A DNA stretch of 64,000 nucleotides from Hevea brasiliensis (lineage: Eukaryota; Streptophyta; Magnoliopsida; Malpighiales; Euphorbiaceae), in the NCBI RefSeq assembly GCF_030052815.1, contig NC_079493.1, forward strand, positions 59,935,191-59,999,190, read 5' to 3'. Below are positions 20,700 through 31,661 of this stretch, piece after piece. The position numbers and the translations under genes are program-made. The notes beneath the pieces were generated by a model that ran no database searches, was not told where the DNA came from, and saw only the letters and a list, made by a program, of their open reading frames with translations. The stretch's first letter is position 1. Each line of letters begins with the position of its first letter.

Positions 20700-21821
20700 T
20701 CTCACCATTTTCTCTCATGACCATGACCCTCTTGTTAGGGCATTGAGAAGCTATGTGTCCACTGCCCAAACACCTAAAACACTTCACATCTCTATTTCGG
20801 GTAGTAGTTGCAACCTCCTTTCCTTTACTTTCTACAAATTTCTTCTCCACCTTCTTTCCCTTTTCCTCATTTTTCTTATATTTGCTAACAGCATTTTCCC
20901 TATCCTCCTTCTTCCAGTTAGACTTCTAAGATGAAGAAGTACCTGTATTTCCTCCAAATTTTGACTTGCTTTTAAGTTGCCTTTCTACCTTCATAGCCAT
21001 GTGGACCATATCCTCCAACTCAACATAGTGATGTAACTCAACAATATGAGTAATCTCCTCGTTTAGCCCATTCAAGAATTTGGCCATGGTGGCTTCTCTA
21101 TCCTCCTCTACATTTGCTCTAATCATAACAATTTCCATTTCTTTATGATAATCTTCAACACTTTTAGAACCTTGAGTCAATCTTTGTAACCTCTGATGTA
21201 ACTCTCTATAGTAATGATTAGGAACAAATCTCCTTCTCATTATAGTTTTCATCTCACCCTAGGTTGCAATTGATTGCTCATAATTTCTCCTTTTACTAAT
21301 CAACACTTGATCCCACCATACAAAAGCGTAATCAGTAAATTCTACTGCTGCTAACTTTACTTTCTTCTCCTCTGAATAGTGATGACAATCAAAGACAGCT
21401 TCTACCTTCCTTTCCCATTCTAGATACACATCCGGATCATTTTTCCCTTGGAAAGAAGGGATGCTCATTTTAATACTTTTGATATTTTTATCTACCCTAT
21501 TCCTCTCTCTTTCCTCTCTTCTTATCCTCCTATCCCCATTCCTCCTATCTTCAGCTCTTCTCCCATATCTACCCCTCCTAGGTCTTTCAACCTCAAAATC
21601 ATAGTTATCAACCTCATCTTCATCAGATTCAACTACTGGAGGTACAAGATCCCTCCTATTTGGCCTTTTCTCATTTTGCCTATCTCTTTGCTCCAATCTT
21701 TCCAACCTATCTATGATTCCATTGCACACAACATTCATTCTTTCAAATTGTTATCTGATAGCCTGTATGTAGAATGGATTTTCACCTTCCCCCTCACTAC
21801 CATCACCCCTTCTAGACATGT
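20700..21821 (-). pseudogene. Element D gag with CCHC zinc knuckle
   Basis: The ATG is at 21821-21819 (MSRRGDG). A stop lies soon after, then IIDRLERLEQR, an Arg-rich stretch, MSIPSFQGKNDPDVYLEWER and [17 protein letters not shown], and finally the knuckle CFRCLGSGHIASQC from 20781. Gag forms the particle and binds RNA. Stops occur where Trp is expected (near 21256) and near 20927, so no full gag is made. Confidence 0.85.
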
Positions 21822-21849
21822 TTTCAGACCTGCAAGAAAATGGTTAGTG

Positions 21850-23363
21850 TAAAGAAAACACCTCACTCACTCCCTTACGTGTTTACACTCAACAGGGGAC
21901 ACTCCACTCGTGTTTAACTCAACAAGGCTTTTCCCCTCTTATGAACTCACCACTCTGTGCCTTTTACCTCTCTTGGCTATGTCCACAAGTTCTTATCAAA
22001 CTCAAGTAACTCAAACTAAAAGTCAGTACTCACAAAAATTTAACACACAATAAAATTCTTGAACGTGACGGATCAAAACGAGTAATAAAAAAAAACAATA
22101 ATGTGACTCAAGAAGTCAAGAAAAGAAAAGCTCAAGTATGGAAATGCAATGCAATAAGGAATCAAGAAAGAAGACACCAAAATAAAAGAGCAATAAGCTG
22201 GAAAAGTTGTCACCTAAAGAAGTGATATCAAGCTTAAATATCCAAGTTTGCCACCAACTTATCACAATTACCAGCAGTTCACACAATACACCAAGAATTG
22301 CATAAATTTAGGATCACCAAGCAAACGAGTGTATTTTGATCTGAAATTGAGTAGGCAAATGCAACCCAATACTGACTAATTACTGGTAGAATTTTAGGCT
22401 TTTCTTGACAGACTTACTATGTAAATCAAATGTAATCGTGTCTGCCGCAAAATTTTGGTTCCCCACACAAACGATTAAATTTTGAGCTGAAATTTAATTT
22501 GAGAATAGCTCAAATGTGGCACAAACAACCTGTAAATTTTCAGGAATTTCTGGGCTGATTTGCTATGTGAACTTAATTTGATCGGGTCTGCCGCAAAATT
22601 TTGGTTCCCCACACAAACGGATGAATTTTAAGCTGAAATTTAATTTGAGAACTACTGATATGGGGTATAAACTCCCGGTAAATTTTCAGAAATTTCTGGG
22701 TATGTTTGCTATGTGAACTTATTTTGATCGATTCTGCCGCAAAATTTTGGTTCCCTATACAAATGGTTGAATTTTAAGCTGAAATTTAATTTTGGAACTA
22801 CTGATATGGGGTATAAACACCCTGTAAATTTTCAGGAATTTCTGGATCTATTTGCTATGCGAACATAATTTGATCGGGTCTACCGCAAAATTTTGGTTCA
22901 GCAGGCAAACGATATCAAACAACCCCCATAATTTACACCCAACATCTTAAACACACCCAAATAATGCTGGTACAGTTTCAGGCCAAATTAGTAAGTCGAA
23001 CTCAATGACCCAAATAATCTCTCATGCTTGATTTCAAAATGAAGGAAGCAAGATGTATAGCTAGAATAATGGCTTTGACTTGATTAACCCAAAACCCTAA
23101 GACAAACTCAACAAAACAAATTTTTAAACAAACAAGTCATACTAAATCCCAAGAGCCAATTTCAGTCAAGCATATAATGAACAAAAATGTGAATAACAGA
23201 AACACAATAAGAAGCAAAATAAGGTTTAGCAAGAAAGAACCAGATGCAAGATGAAGAAGAAGAAACAAATATGGAACTAGAGCCAAACAGCAAATATGAA
23301 AAAGGTAACAAACAAAAAGAATAAGAAGAAAATAGAGAATCTACCTTGTTTGGACGTCCCTTT
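21850..23363 (-). other. Untranslated leader of element D
   Basis: This is about 1.5 kb between PBS and gag without a credible frame. It contains the 146-bp tandem repeat listed separately. An 87-codon frame at 23425-23162 overlaps the PBS and LTR and is not considered real. Confidence 0.7.
22330..22915. repeat. Four-copy 146-bp tandem repeat in the element D leader
   Basis: The block TCTGCCGCAAAATTTTGGTT begins at 22441, 22587 and 22733, with TCTACCGC at 22879: a constant 146-bp period. Units are roughly 80-90% alike by eye. Confidence 0.88.
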
Positions 23364-23375
23364 GCTCTGATACCA
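23364..23375 (-). other. Primer-binding site of element D (initiator tRNA-Met)
   Basis: TGGTATCAGAGC on the minus strand, 4 bp after the 5' LTR end, matches the complement of the plant initiator tRNA-Met 3' end. Confidence 0.9.
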
Positions 23376-23379
23376 AAAC

Positions 23380-24198
23380 TGATGTGAACCTTCAAGCAAT
23401 TGGTAACTTGAAAACCCACATTCAAGAATTAAATGAACAATATGGAAAGCACCAAATCAAGATGTATGAATTTGAATCTTTGAACTAGCACAATCAGATT
23501 GTTGTGTAATTCAAAGAAAATTTCAGAAATGGGATTCTTGACCTAATTCATATGAAGAATGAATAAACCAAGAATATTATGCACATTAATCCTTGCAAGA
23601 TAGAATCTCAGCAAGTTAATGAGCTTCACAAGAACAAAGGCAATAGCCAATTTACTCACTAAAGGAGCAGAAACAATCTCTCATTAATATTCAAAGTGTG
23701 TCCTCCACTCTCTGATTACACTTGTATTTATAGCCTCTTGGATTCAAAGCTAAAGACAAAAATATCCCTACTTTAATAACAGCTGTAAGGAGCTTTAAGT
23801 CCAAACAAAAATTAATCTATCAAAAGACTAAAACTCCTTACAAAAAGTAAATTTAATACAGCAACAAATAAGGGCATTTAAGTCCAAAAGAGAGGTGGTT
23901 ATAACAGATGGAATATTCCTTGAAAAAGGTGCCAGCAGATGCATGTACATGGGTTGGATCTGGTGCATGCATGTCTACAGGTTATTCCATGTAACCTAAT
24001 GCTCCACATGACACCTGGTCACTTCTAAGCTTAATTTTCACCAAATTTAATTCTTTATAATTTTCTTCATGCTATTCCAGCTCATAATCCTTGCTCCTTA
24101 TGATTTCACAAATTAAATTCTGAAGTGATTTAGCTCTAGCTCTAGTAATTGGACCTTGGATGAAATCCTTTGGTGTGGATGTAGCTTGATTCTCATCA
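23380..24198 (-). repeat. 5' LTR of element D
   Basis: An 819-bp copy of the 3' LTR. Because the LTR carries the pol tail, the same 41 codons appear here fused by chance to element 1 integrase sequence beyond 24198. Confidence 0.93.
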
Positions 24199-25057
24199 CA
24201 ATTGGTTGCAATGTTTACCTGGATTACTCTTTCTGATTGCCCATCCGTCTGAGGATGGAAAGCTATGCTTAAGTGGAGTTGTGTACCTAAGGATTCGTGC
24301 AACTTCTTCCAAAATCTTGATGTAAACCTTTGGTCTCCATCAGATATGAGGAAAGTGGAATTCCATGCAGTCTAACTATCTCACTGATATATAATTATGC
24401 TAACTTCTCCAATGAGTAGTCAGTCCTAACTGGCAGAAAGTGTGCTAACTTCGTCAATCTATCTACTATCACCTATACTGCATCATATTTATTCTGGGTG
24501 AGAGGTAGACCACTTACAAAATCCATGGTGACCTGATCCCATTTCCATTCAGGTATGCATATAGGCTGGAGCAAACCCGATGGAACTTGATGTTCTGCCT
24601 TGACTTGTTGACATGTCAAGCATTTAGTCACATAGTCAGCTACGTCCTTCTTCATACCAGGCCACCAATAATGAAGCTTTAGATCATGATACATTTTTGT
24701 ACTTCCTGGGTGCATAGCATAAACACTGGTGTGTGCCTCCTTTAAAATACTGGCTTTTAATTCCCCATCATCTGGTACACACACTCTTCCTTTGTAGTAC
24801 AGACACCCATCTGCTTTCACTTCATAGTCAATTGCCTTTCCTTCTGAGATTTTGCTCATAGTAGCCATTAACTTCTCATCTACCTTCTGCCCATCTAAAA
24901 TCTGCTGTAGCAGGTTTGGCCTCACTTGCAACTCAGCCAAAATAGCTCCATCTTGAGCTAAAGTCAAACGGGCATTTAGTGATCTCAAAGCTGTGATGGA
25001 ATTTCTGCTCAAAGCATTAGCAACTACATTTGCTTTCCCGAGATGGTAGTAAATCAC
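24199..25057 (-). pseudogene. Element 1 integrase, zinc-binding domain and catalytic core (5' part)
   Basis: The frame at 25057-24473 reads RLTLAQDGAILAELQVRP, then HTSVYAMHPGSTKMYHDLKL, YWWPGMKKDVADYV and [20 protein letters not shown], the zinc-binding region with its CxxC, and then MDFVSGLPL with the first catalytic Asp. A shifted frame continues to [14 protein letters not shown] at about 24220, where element D is inserted. Confidence 0.87.
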
Positions 25058-25623
25058 ACAATTATAGTCCTTCAGGAATTCAATCCATCACCTCTGTCTA
25101 AGGTTGAGCTCCTTCTGGGTTGGCAAATATTTTAGACTCTTGTGGTCTGTGTAAATGTAGCACTTTTCACCATATAAGTAGTGCCTCCATATCTTCAGTA
25201 CGAAGATAATTGCTACAAGTTCTAGATCATGGGTAGGGTAATTCTGTTCATGTGGCCTTAGCTGCCTGGAAGCATAGGCGACCACCTTCCCCTCTTGCAT
25301 CAATACACACCCTAACCCATTATGCTAGGCATCACTTTAGACCACAAAGTCCTTTCCTGACACTGGCTGTGTTAACACTGGTGCCTCTGTCAACATAGCC
25401 TTCAACTTCTCAAAACTGGTTTGACACTTGTCATTTCAGTCAAATCTAACATTGTTGTATAACAACTTAGTCATTGGAGCAGCTATTAAAGAAAATCCTT
25501 TCACAAATCTTCTGTAATACCCAACTAGCCGCAAGAAACTTCTGACCTCAGTTGTATTTCTGGGAGGCTTCCATTCCATTACTGCTTCTATTTTCTTGAG
25601 ATCTACTCTAATCCCATCAGTTG
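25058..25623 (-). pseudogene. Element 1 RNase H and end of RT (broken)
   Basis: From 25623, [20 protein letters not shown] and [16 protein letters not shown] (RT connection region) are followed, after a stop near 25440, by RNase H with [30 protein letters not shown] and ANVVANALSRN. The frame is cut at 25623 by element 2. About 30 residues of RT between here and the piece starting at 50841 are missing. Confidence 0.85.
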
Positions 25624-28298
25624 TGTCACATCTTACCCCTCTGTAAGGCATAACATGATCCCGTAGAATACCTTATAAACTACCGAACTTTACCCACTGA
25701 TAACTCATTAAGTACCCTACAAGAGATTTTAAAAACCTTTTTCTTACTTATTGAAAGTGGTGAGCATTTTCTTACATTTAATATAAGTTTAAAGCTAGCT
25801 AAAATTTTTGTCTATTTTATTTTTACACAAATTTTATAGAAATTTTGGCAGAGTGCTGTCTGTATTTTGAAAAAACAGTTCTTCAAATTCCTGTAAAAAG
25901 CACTTCCAATAATTTGTCTCAACAACTTCTTCAAATTCACAACTATCCAAATCAATTTCAACATCATTTATCAATTTTCAAAAATTCAACAATCATCAAA
26001 ATACTATTAATCAATTCCATTCAGATTAAAACAAAATACTTTTATTCAAATTTCATTAAAGATAAAACAATTTATATACATCATTACAAAAATTTACATT
26101 AAGAGAAATCCAAACCAAAATTTATTACAAGTTTTATACAACTGCTCATAACTAATTTTACATGTCCATACATTTATATACATTACATACATCAAAATAA
26201 ATTTTAACAATCAGGATATAAAATATACCCGATAACTTCAAAGCAGGTAGCTCCTCAATCCTTAGCAGCTCAATCTGCTACTCCTCTAGTCTCTATATCT
26301 GCGATAGTAATAACAGCCATCGCTGAGTACTAGGACTCAGTTGTGCACAGCATACTAACATAATCATTATGCAGAATTTAAAACATATTTATTCAAAAAT
26401 TAAATTGAACATGGGATATAAATACAAAACATGATTTACAAGATTTTAGTTCAAACAATTTTATTTCAAAGTCTCAAAACACATTTCATAAAAATACCAT
26501 TCGAAACAAATATCATCTCAATAGCCAGAGGCTAAGGAGAAGTCACATCACAAGGCTAGCTAGCTCAAATATATGGGTACCCATTCAAATTTCTTTTTCT
26601 ACTAGCACACACCTCAACACTTCAGCCAGAGAAGGAATCAAAATTCGAAACTAATTTCTTCCACTAGTCATGCTAGTGAGACATTCAAATATATGGTCAT
26701 AACACTGTGGTTTCAAAACTATCTTATCAATTTATCAAACATTTATTGACAATTAAATCACATATCATCAAATTTCCAATAATTTAGATCAAAAGCACGG
26801 TGTACATTTCAATCATTATTTCACAATATAAATAAACCACAAATCATTTCATGCACTTTGCAAAGAAATTTTAAAGAATGTTTATGTTGTGCACAAACCT
26901 TATACGAGTCGCCTCTTGGCCTTGACTCAATTCCTCGGGTTCTTTCTCGGTGTTCTTTTCCACTGAAACACACAGTTTTACGGTGTTTTAGTATCATAAC
27001 TCATCATTAGTCCAAAAAAAAATTTGAATTCACTTATACCTAGCTTTAATATGCTAAACTTGACGTTCTTTAAAATTTGTATTTTGGGGTTACTATTCAC
27101 TACACTATTCAAGTCAATTTGTTGACTTTCTAAAGCTTAATAGATATGGAAATTCCAACTATACTCACAAACCACATTTTGATCACCAATTTTGTTGGTT
27201 TTGGTTGTTTACTCAAATTCTAAGTCTTTTAGGTAAATTTACAATTTTTCAGTTTTGGTGTCTTATGTTGCACTATTCTATTGGTCATTTTACTATTAAA
27301 ATTGGGCTAAGTTTTCTTCATAGAAATTCATCCTTATTGTCTTAACTTTATTCTCCTTTTTGAATCACTCCAACTGGAGTTTTATAGCTCAAGTTATAGC
27401 CATTTGAATCATAGCTGCCGGATTGGACTTAACCCAGATTTTTGGGCACCAAACTTATTCTGACAGTTTTAGGTCACCAACTTTGGGTGGCCAAATGATT
27501 TGGGTTTGTGTCATTCATGAAAGTTTTAGGGCTATGTCTCAGCTTTCTACTAGTAAAAATTAAGGTCATTTGGACCTTCCTAGTCCAAGTTATGGTCATT
27601 TACGTAACTACTATTCATTTCGTCATTTTTGGTACAGGTCACTTTGCCAATTCTGGATTTGGCCTAATTGTTCACTAAGTTATGGTCACTTTCTAAGCAT
27701 AATTCCTAAATGAAAAATATGTCATTTTGTGTCTAGTTTCATTCCCAATTAGCCTCACACCAATTGGGTTGGTAAATTTTCAGTTTTGGTCTATACATCA
27801 AAATTTAAATCTATACATCAAAATTTTAATTCCTCACATTTTATTGGACGGTTAGGTAACAAGTCACCTCTAGGGGTCAACTGACCAATTTGCCCCTCGC
27901 CGGTCTTATCTGGTTTGCAAGTTATTCTATATTTCTTCCGGATCTCTGACCTAATTATTTGACCTGCTTAACAATTCTTTTTTGTGATTTTCTCTTTTTC
28001 ACTGTGTTCACAATGGCCCTAAGGACCGCGTCATCACATTTTACGATTTGAAATTTGAGTTTAGACTGACCTCGCAGTCATTCCTGAGAAGGTCACCCAT
28101 CGCTGTGACTCCCGACTTATTTAAATTTTTGTATTCTATTTTTCTTATTTATACTTAACTATTTGGCAATTACTATTTATTTGTGTTCAGGGCTTGTCTA
28201 GGTATCTTAGATGTGGTTCGAATCCCCTAAATTATCCGGACCGACACCGATCACCGGAATAGTGAAATATACCAGGCTATGCAAATAGGAGTGTTATA
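25624..28298 (-). repeat. 3' LTR of element 2 (family A, internally deleted)
   Basis: It starts TGTCACATCTTACCCC and ends GTGTTATA (C lost from TTACA). It is 2675 bp against 3.66-3.72 kb for other family A LTRs; roughly 0.9 kb is missing around 27790-27840 by comparison with 37680-38640. Confidence 0.85.
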
Positions 28299-28315
28299 AT
28301 TCTCCCCCCCTTAAA
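28299..28315 (-). other. Polypurine tract of element 2
   Basis: AAGGGGGGGAGA on the minus strand abuts the 3' LTR. Confidence 0.8.
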
Positions 28316-28324
28316 ATAAATTTC

Positions 28325-29600
28325 GTCTTGAAATTTTACCTGGTATCAATATCTGAACAGCTGTGGGTGCTGTCTCCTCATGTCCTCCTCTCGTTCCCAA
28401 GTAGCTTCTTGGCCTGAATGATGGTTCCATAGCACTTTCACTAATGGTATTTGCTTATTCCATAGCTGCTTCACCTCATAAGCCAGAATCTCTATGGGTT
28501 CTTCTTCATATGTGAGGTCTGGATTCACTTCAATTTCTTCTACTGGTAGTAAATGAGATGGGTCTGATCGATACCTCCTCAACATGGACACATGGAAGAC
28601 ATTATGTATCTTCTCTAACTCTGGAGGTAGTGCCAACCGATATGCCAAAGGACCCACTCTTTCTAGAACCTCATATGGCCCAATGAAGCAAGGACTCAGT
28701 TTCCCCTTTCTGTCGAATCTCATAATCCTCTTCCATGGGGAAACCTTGAGGAATACTTTGTCACCTACTGCATATTCAATATCCCTTCCTTCAGATCAAT
28801 ATAGGACTTCTGACGGTCTGATACAGTCTTAAGTCAATCTCTGATAACCCTAATCTTCTCCTCAGTCTGCTGAATAATTTCGGGCCCAATCATCTTTCTT
28901 TCACCTACTTCATCCCAACATAGGGGTGTTCTGCATTTTCTGCCATACAAAGCTTCATATGGAGGCATCCCAATGCTTGATTGGTAGCTGTTGTTATAAG
29001 CAAATTCAATCAAAGGCAAGTGCGTGTCCCAACTACCCTCAAACTCAATCACACAAGCCCATAGCATGTCCTCCAAGATCTGAATTACACTCTCAGACTG
29101 GCCATCGTTCTATGGGTGGTATGCCATACTGAAGTTTAATCTAGTTCCTAGGGCTCTCTAAAGACTACCCCAAAATCTAGAAGTGAACCTAGGATCTTTG
29201 TCTGATACGATGGATGCTGGCACTCTATGTAGTCTCACAATCTCATCAATGTACAACTTGGCCAATCTTTCTAAACTGTAGTCCATCCGAACTTGCAGAA
29301 AATGAGCAGACTTGGTCAGTCTGTCAATAATGACCCATACTGCATCATGACTCTTCTGTGTCCTCAGAAGTCCCATCACAAAATCTATTGTTATTCTCTC
29401 CCATTTCCATTCTGGTACTGGTAGTGGATGTAACAAACCAGATGGTACTTGATGCTCTGCCTTCACTTGTTGACAAGTTAGGCATTTGGAAACAAATTCT
29501 GCTACATTTCTTTTCATACCCATCCACCAGTAGTGCTCTTTCAGCCCTCTATACATTTTTGTGCCATCAGGGTGGGCATTTGGAAACAAATTCTGCTACA
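28325..29600 (-). pseudogene. Element 2 integrase and chromodomain (broken)
   Basis: The frame at 29589-29158 carries the zinc-finger end ([11 protein letters not shown]), [11 protein letters not shown] and VSDKDPRF (catalytic Asp positions). 29076-28834 carries [20 protein letters not shown], and 28723-28346 carries IHNVFHVSMLRRYRSD followed by a complete chromodomain (PIEILAYEVKQL, VKVLWNHHSGQEATWE). The chromodomain here has no internal stop, unlike its copies in elements 1 and 3. Stops near 29157, 29110 and 28833 break the rest. Confidence 0.87.
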
Positions 29601-29668
29601 TTTCTTTTCATACCCATCCACCAGTAGTGCTCTTTTAGCCCTCTATACATTTTTGTGCCACCAGGGTG
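29481..29668. repeat. 94-bp tandem duplication in element 2 integrase
   Basis: 29481-29574 is repeated at 29575-29668 with few differences. The unit encodes the [17 protein letters not shown] region and, as 94 is not a multiple of three, it shifts the frame. Confidence 0.92.
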
Positions 29669-30400
29669 CATAGCAAAAGGAGACTCATGTGCTTCCTTTA
29701 AAGTGATCTGTCGTAAGTCAACGTTATTAGGATCACACATTCTGCCTTGGTGAAGCAATAGGCCATTATCTTTTACTAAGAATTCTGGTTTCTTAGCCTG
29801 TCTGACTTCTTCTAACAACCTCTGATACTTCTGATCATTTTGAGCTGCCATTCTGATCTGATCAATCAACACTGGCTGTATATGCCATGCAACTGCTGTT
29901 TTCCCCTCATCATTAATCTCTAAGCTAGCATGTAATGATCTCAACTCATGTACCAAAGACAAAGGAGTAACCCGTAGACTTGCCATAGTCTTGTGACTTA
30001 AGGCGTCAGCCAGAACATTAGCTTTCCCTGGCTGATAGTCTATCAGACAATCATAATCTTTTATCAACTCTAAACATCTCCTCTGTCTCAAATTCAACTC
30101 TTTCTGAGTGCCCAAATACTTCAAACTCTTATGATCTGTATAGATGTAACACTTTTCCCCGTACAAATAGTGTCTCTAGATCTTAAGAGAAAACACAATA
30201 GCTCCAAGCTCCAAGTCATGTGTCGGATAGTTCTTCTCATGCGGTTTTAGCTGGCGTGATGCATAAGCAATAACATTCCGGTCTTGCATCAGTACACAAC
30301 CTAACCCATTGTGAGAAGCATCGCTGTAAACTGTATATTCTTTACCCGGAGTAGGTAAAGTCAGGACTGGAGCTTCAGTCAAACATCTCTTCAATTCATC
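29601..30400 (-). pseudogene. Element 2 RNase H and linker to integrase
   Basis: [38 protein letters not shown] and [17 protein letters not shown] are read in one frame from 30166. The RNase H N-terminus ([34 protein letters not shown]) is in the previous frame, ending at a TAG where Trp is expected at about 30176. Confidence 0.87.
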
Positions 30401-31200
30401 AAAACTCTGTTGGCATTTATCCGTCCACTGAAATTTCATATCTTTCCTAAGCAGCTCGGTCAATGGAGATGCCAACATGGAGAATCCCTTCACAAATCGA
30501 TGGTAGTATCCAGCTAAACCCAGAAAACTGTGAATCTTCGTAATATTTATGGGTGGTCTCCAATTAAGGACAACTTCTATCTTACTTGGATCTACCTTGA
30601 TACCCTCTATCGATACAACATGCCCCAAGAAAGATATTTCTTTCAGCCAAAATTCACACTTCGACAATTTGGCATATAGTTGTTTCTCCCTCAAAGTTTG
30701 CAGTACAATGCGCAAATATCTATTATGCTCTTCTGCATTCCTCGAATAAACCAATATATCATCTATAAACACAACTACAAACTGGTCAAGGTATGGTCTG
30801 AAGATAGTGTTCATCAGATCCATAAAAGCAGCCGGAGCATTAGTTAACCCGAATGGCATGACCAAGAACTCATAATGGCCATAGCGGGTTCTGAAGGCAG
30901 TTTTAGGAATACTCTGCTCTTGTACTTTCAGCTAATAATAACTTGATCTCAGGTCAATTTTGAAGAACACAACTGCACCCCTTAACTGATCAAACAAGTC
31001 ATCAATACGGGGCAAAGGATATCTATTCTTTATTATCACCTTATTCAACTACCTATAATCAATGCATAAGCGGAGAGTGCCATCTTTCTTCTTAACAAAC
31101 AACACTGGAGCTCCCCAAGGTGACACACTAGGGCGGATAAAGCCCTTGTCAAGTAGCTCTTGCAACTGCACTTTTAACTCTTTTAATTTTGCAGGTTCCA
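30401..31200 (-). pseudogene. Element 2 reverse transcriptase
   Basis: [16 protein letters not shown] is at about 31100-31050. A stop replaces Gln in the YYQLKV motif near 30932. [17 protein letters not shown] and the FIDD active site (30769-30758) with ILVYSRN intact follow in the frame from 30865. Confidence 0.87.
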
Positions 31201-31661
31201 TTCTATATGCTGTTATGGAGATAGGATCCACACCAGGCACTTTCAACTCTTTCTGGAGGTAATCCTGGCAATTCATCAGGAAACACATCCGGAAAGTCAC
31301 ATACAGTAGGGATGTCTCTCAGTGTCAGACTCCCCATTTGGGTGTTTACCACATGTGCCAAGTATGCTTCACACCCTTTTCTGATCATCCTTCTAGCTAG
31401 TGTAGCCAAAATGATGTTTGATGGCAGTAACTGCCTCTCCCCATGTATTACCACATCACCGTATAGAGAGAGACCAAAAGTGACTGTCTTCAATCTACAA
31501 TCAATCATAGCGTGATGCCTGGCTAACTAATCCATGCCTAAGATGATATCATAATCTCTAAAGGGCATTTCAATCAAATTCGACAGAAAAGTGTGTCCTT
31601 GGATCACCAAAGGACAATCTCTATAGATTCTATTGACCCGGACCTCTTGTCCTAACGGACT
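31201..31661 (-). pseudogene. Element 2 protease C-terminal region and linker
   Basis: The frame at 31508-31203 reads [18 protein letters not shown] and [15 protein letters not shown]. About 26 bp present in element 3 are deleted near 31230, shifting the frame into the RT. The family B solo LTR interrupts at 31661. Confidence 0.82.

Larger units (their letters stand above)
16351..24198 (-). mobile_element. Element D: complete CRM-like Ty3/gypsy retrotransposon
   Basis: It is 7848 bp, flanked by CAATT at 16346-16350 and 24199-24203, with 820/819-bp LTRs that differ by nine substitutions and one indel (about 98.9% identical), so insertion was fairly recent. The order on the minus strand is 5' LTR, PBS, 1.5-kb leader with 146-bp repeats, gag, protease, RT, RNase H, integrase, PPT, 3' LTR. 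The short LTRs, the lack of a recognisable chromodomain and the pol frame ending inside the 3' LTR resemble centromeric (CRM) chromoviruses; the clade is inference. Stops and frameshifts in gag and pol make it non-autonomous. Confidence 0.9.

Noticed and set aside
21448..21852. 134-codon plus-strand frame
   Set aside because: Antisense shadow of element D gag.
24072..24302. Frame fusing integrase HPQTDGQSE to the GPITRARAK tail
   Set aside because: An accidental fusion of element 1 integrase with the pol tail encoded in element D's 5' LTR; the CAATT target duplication marks the junction.
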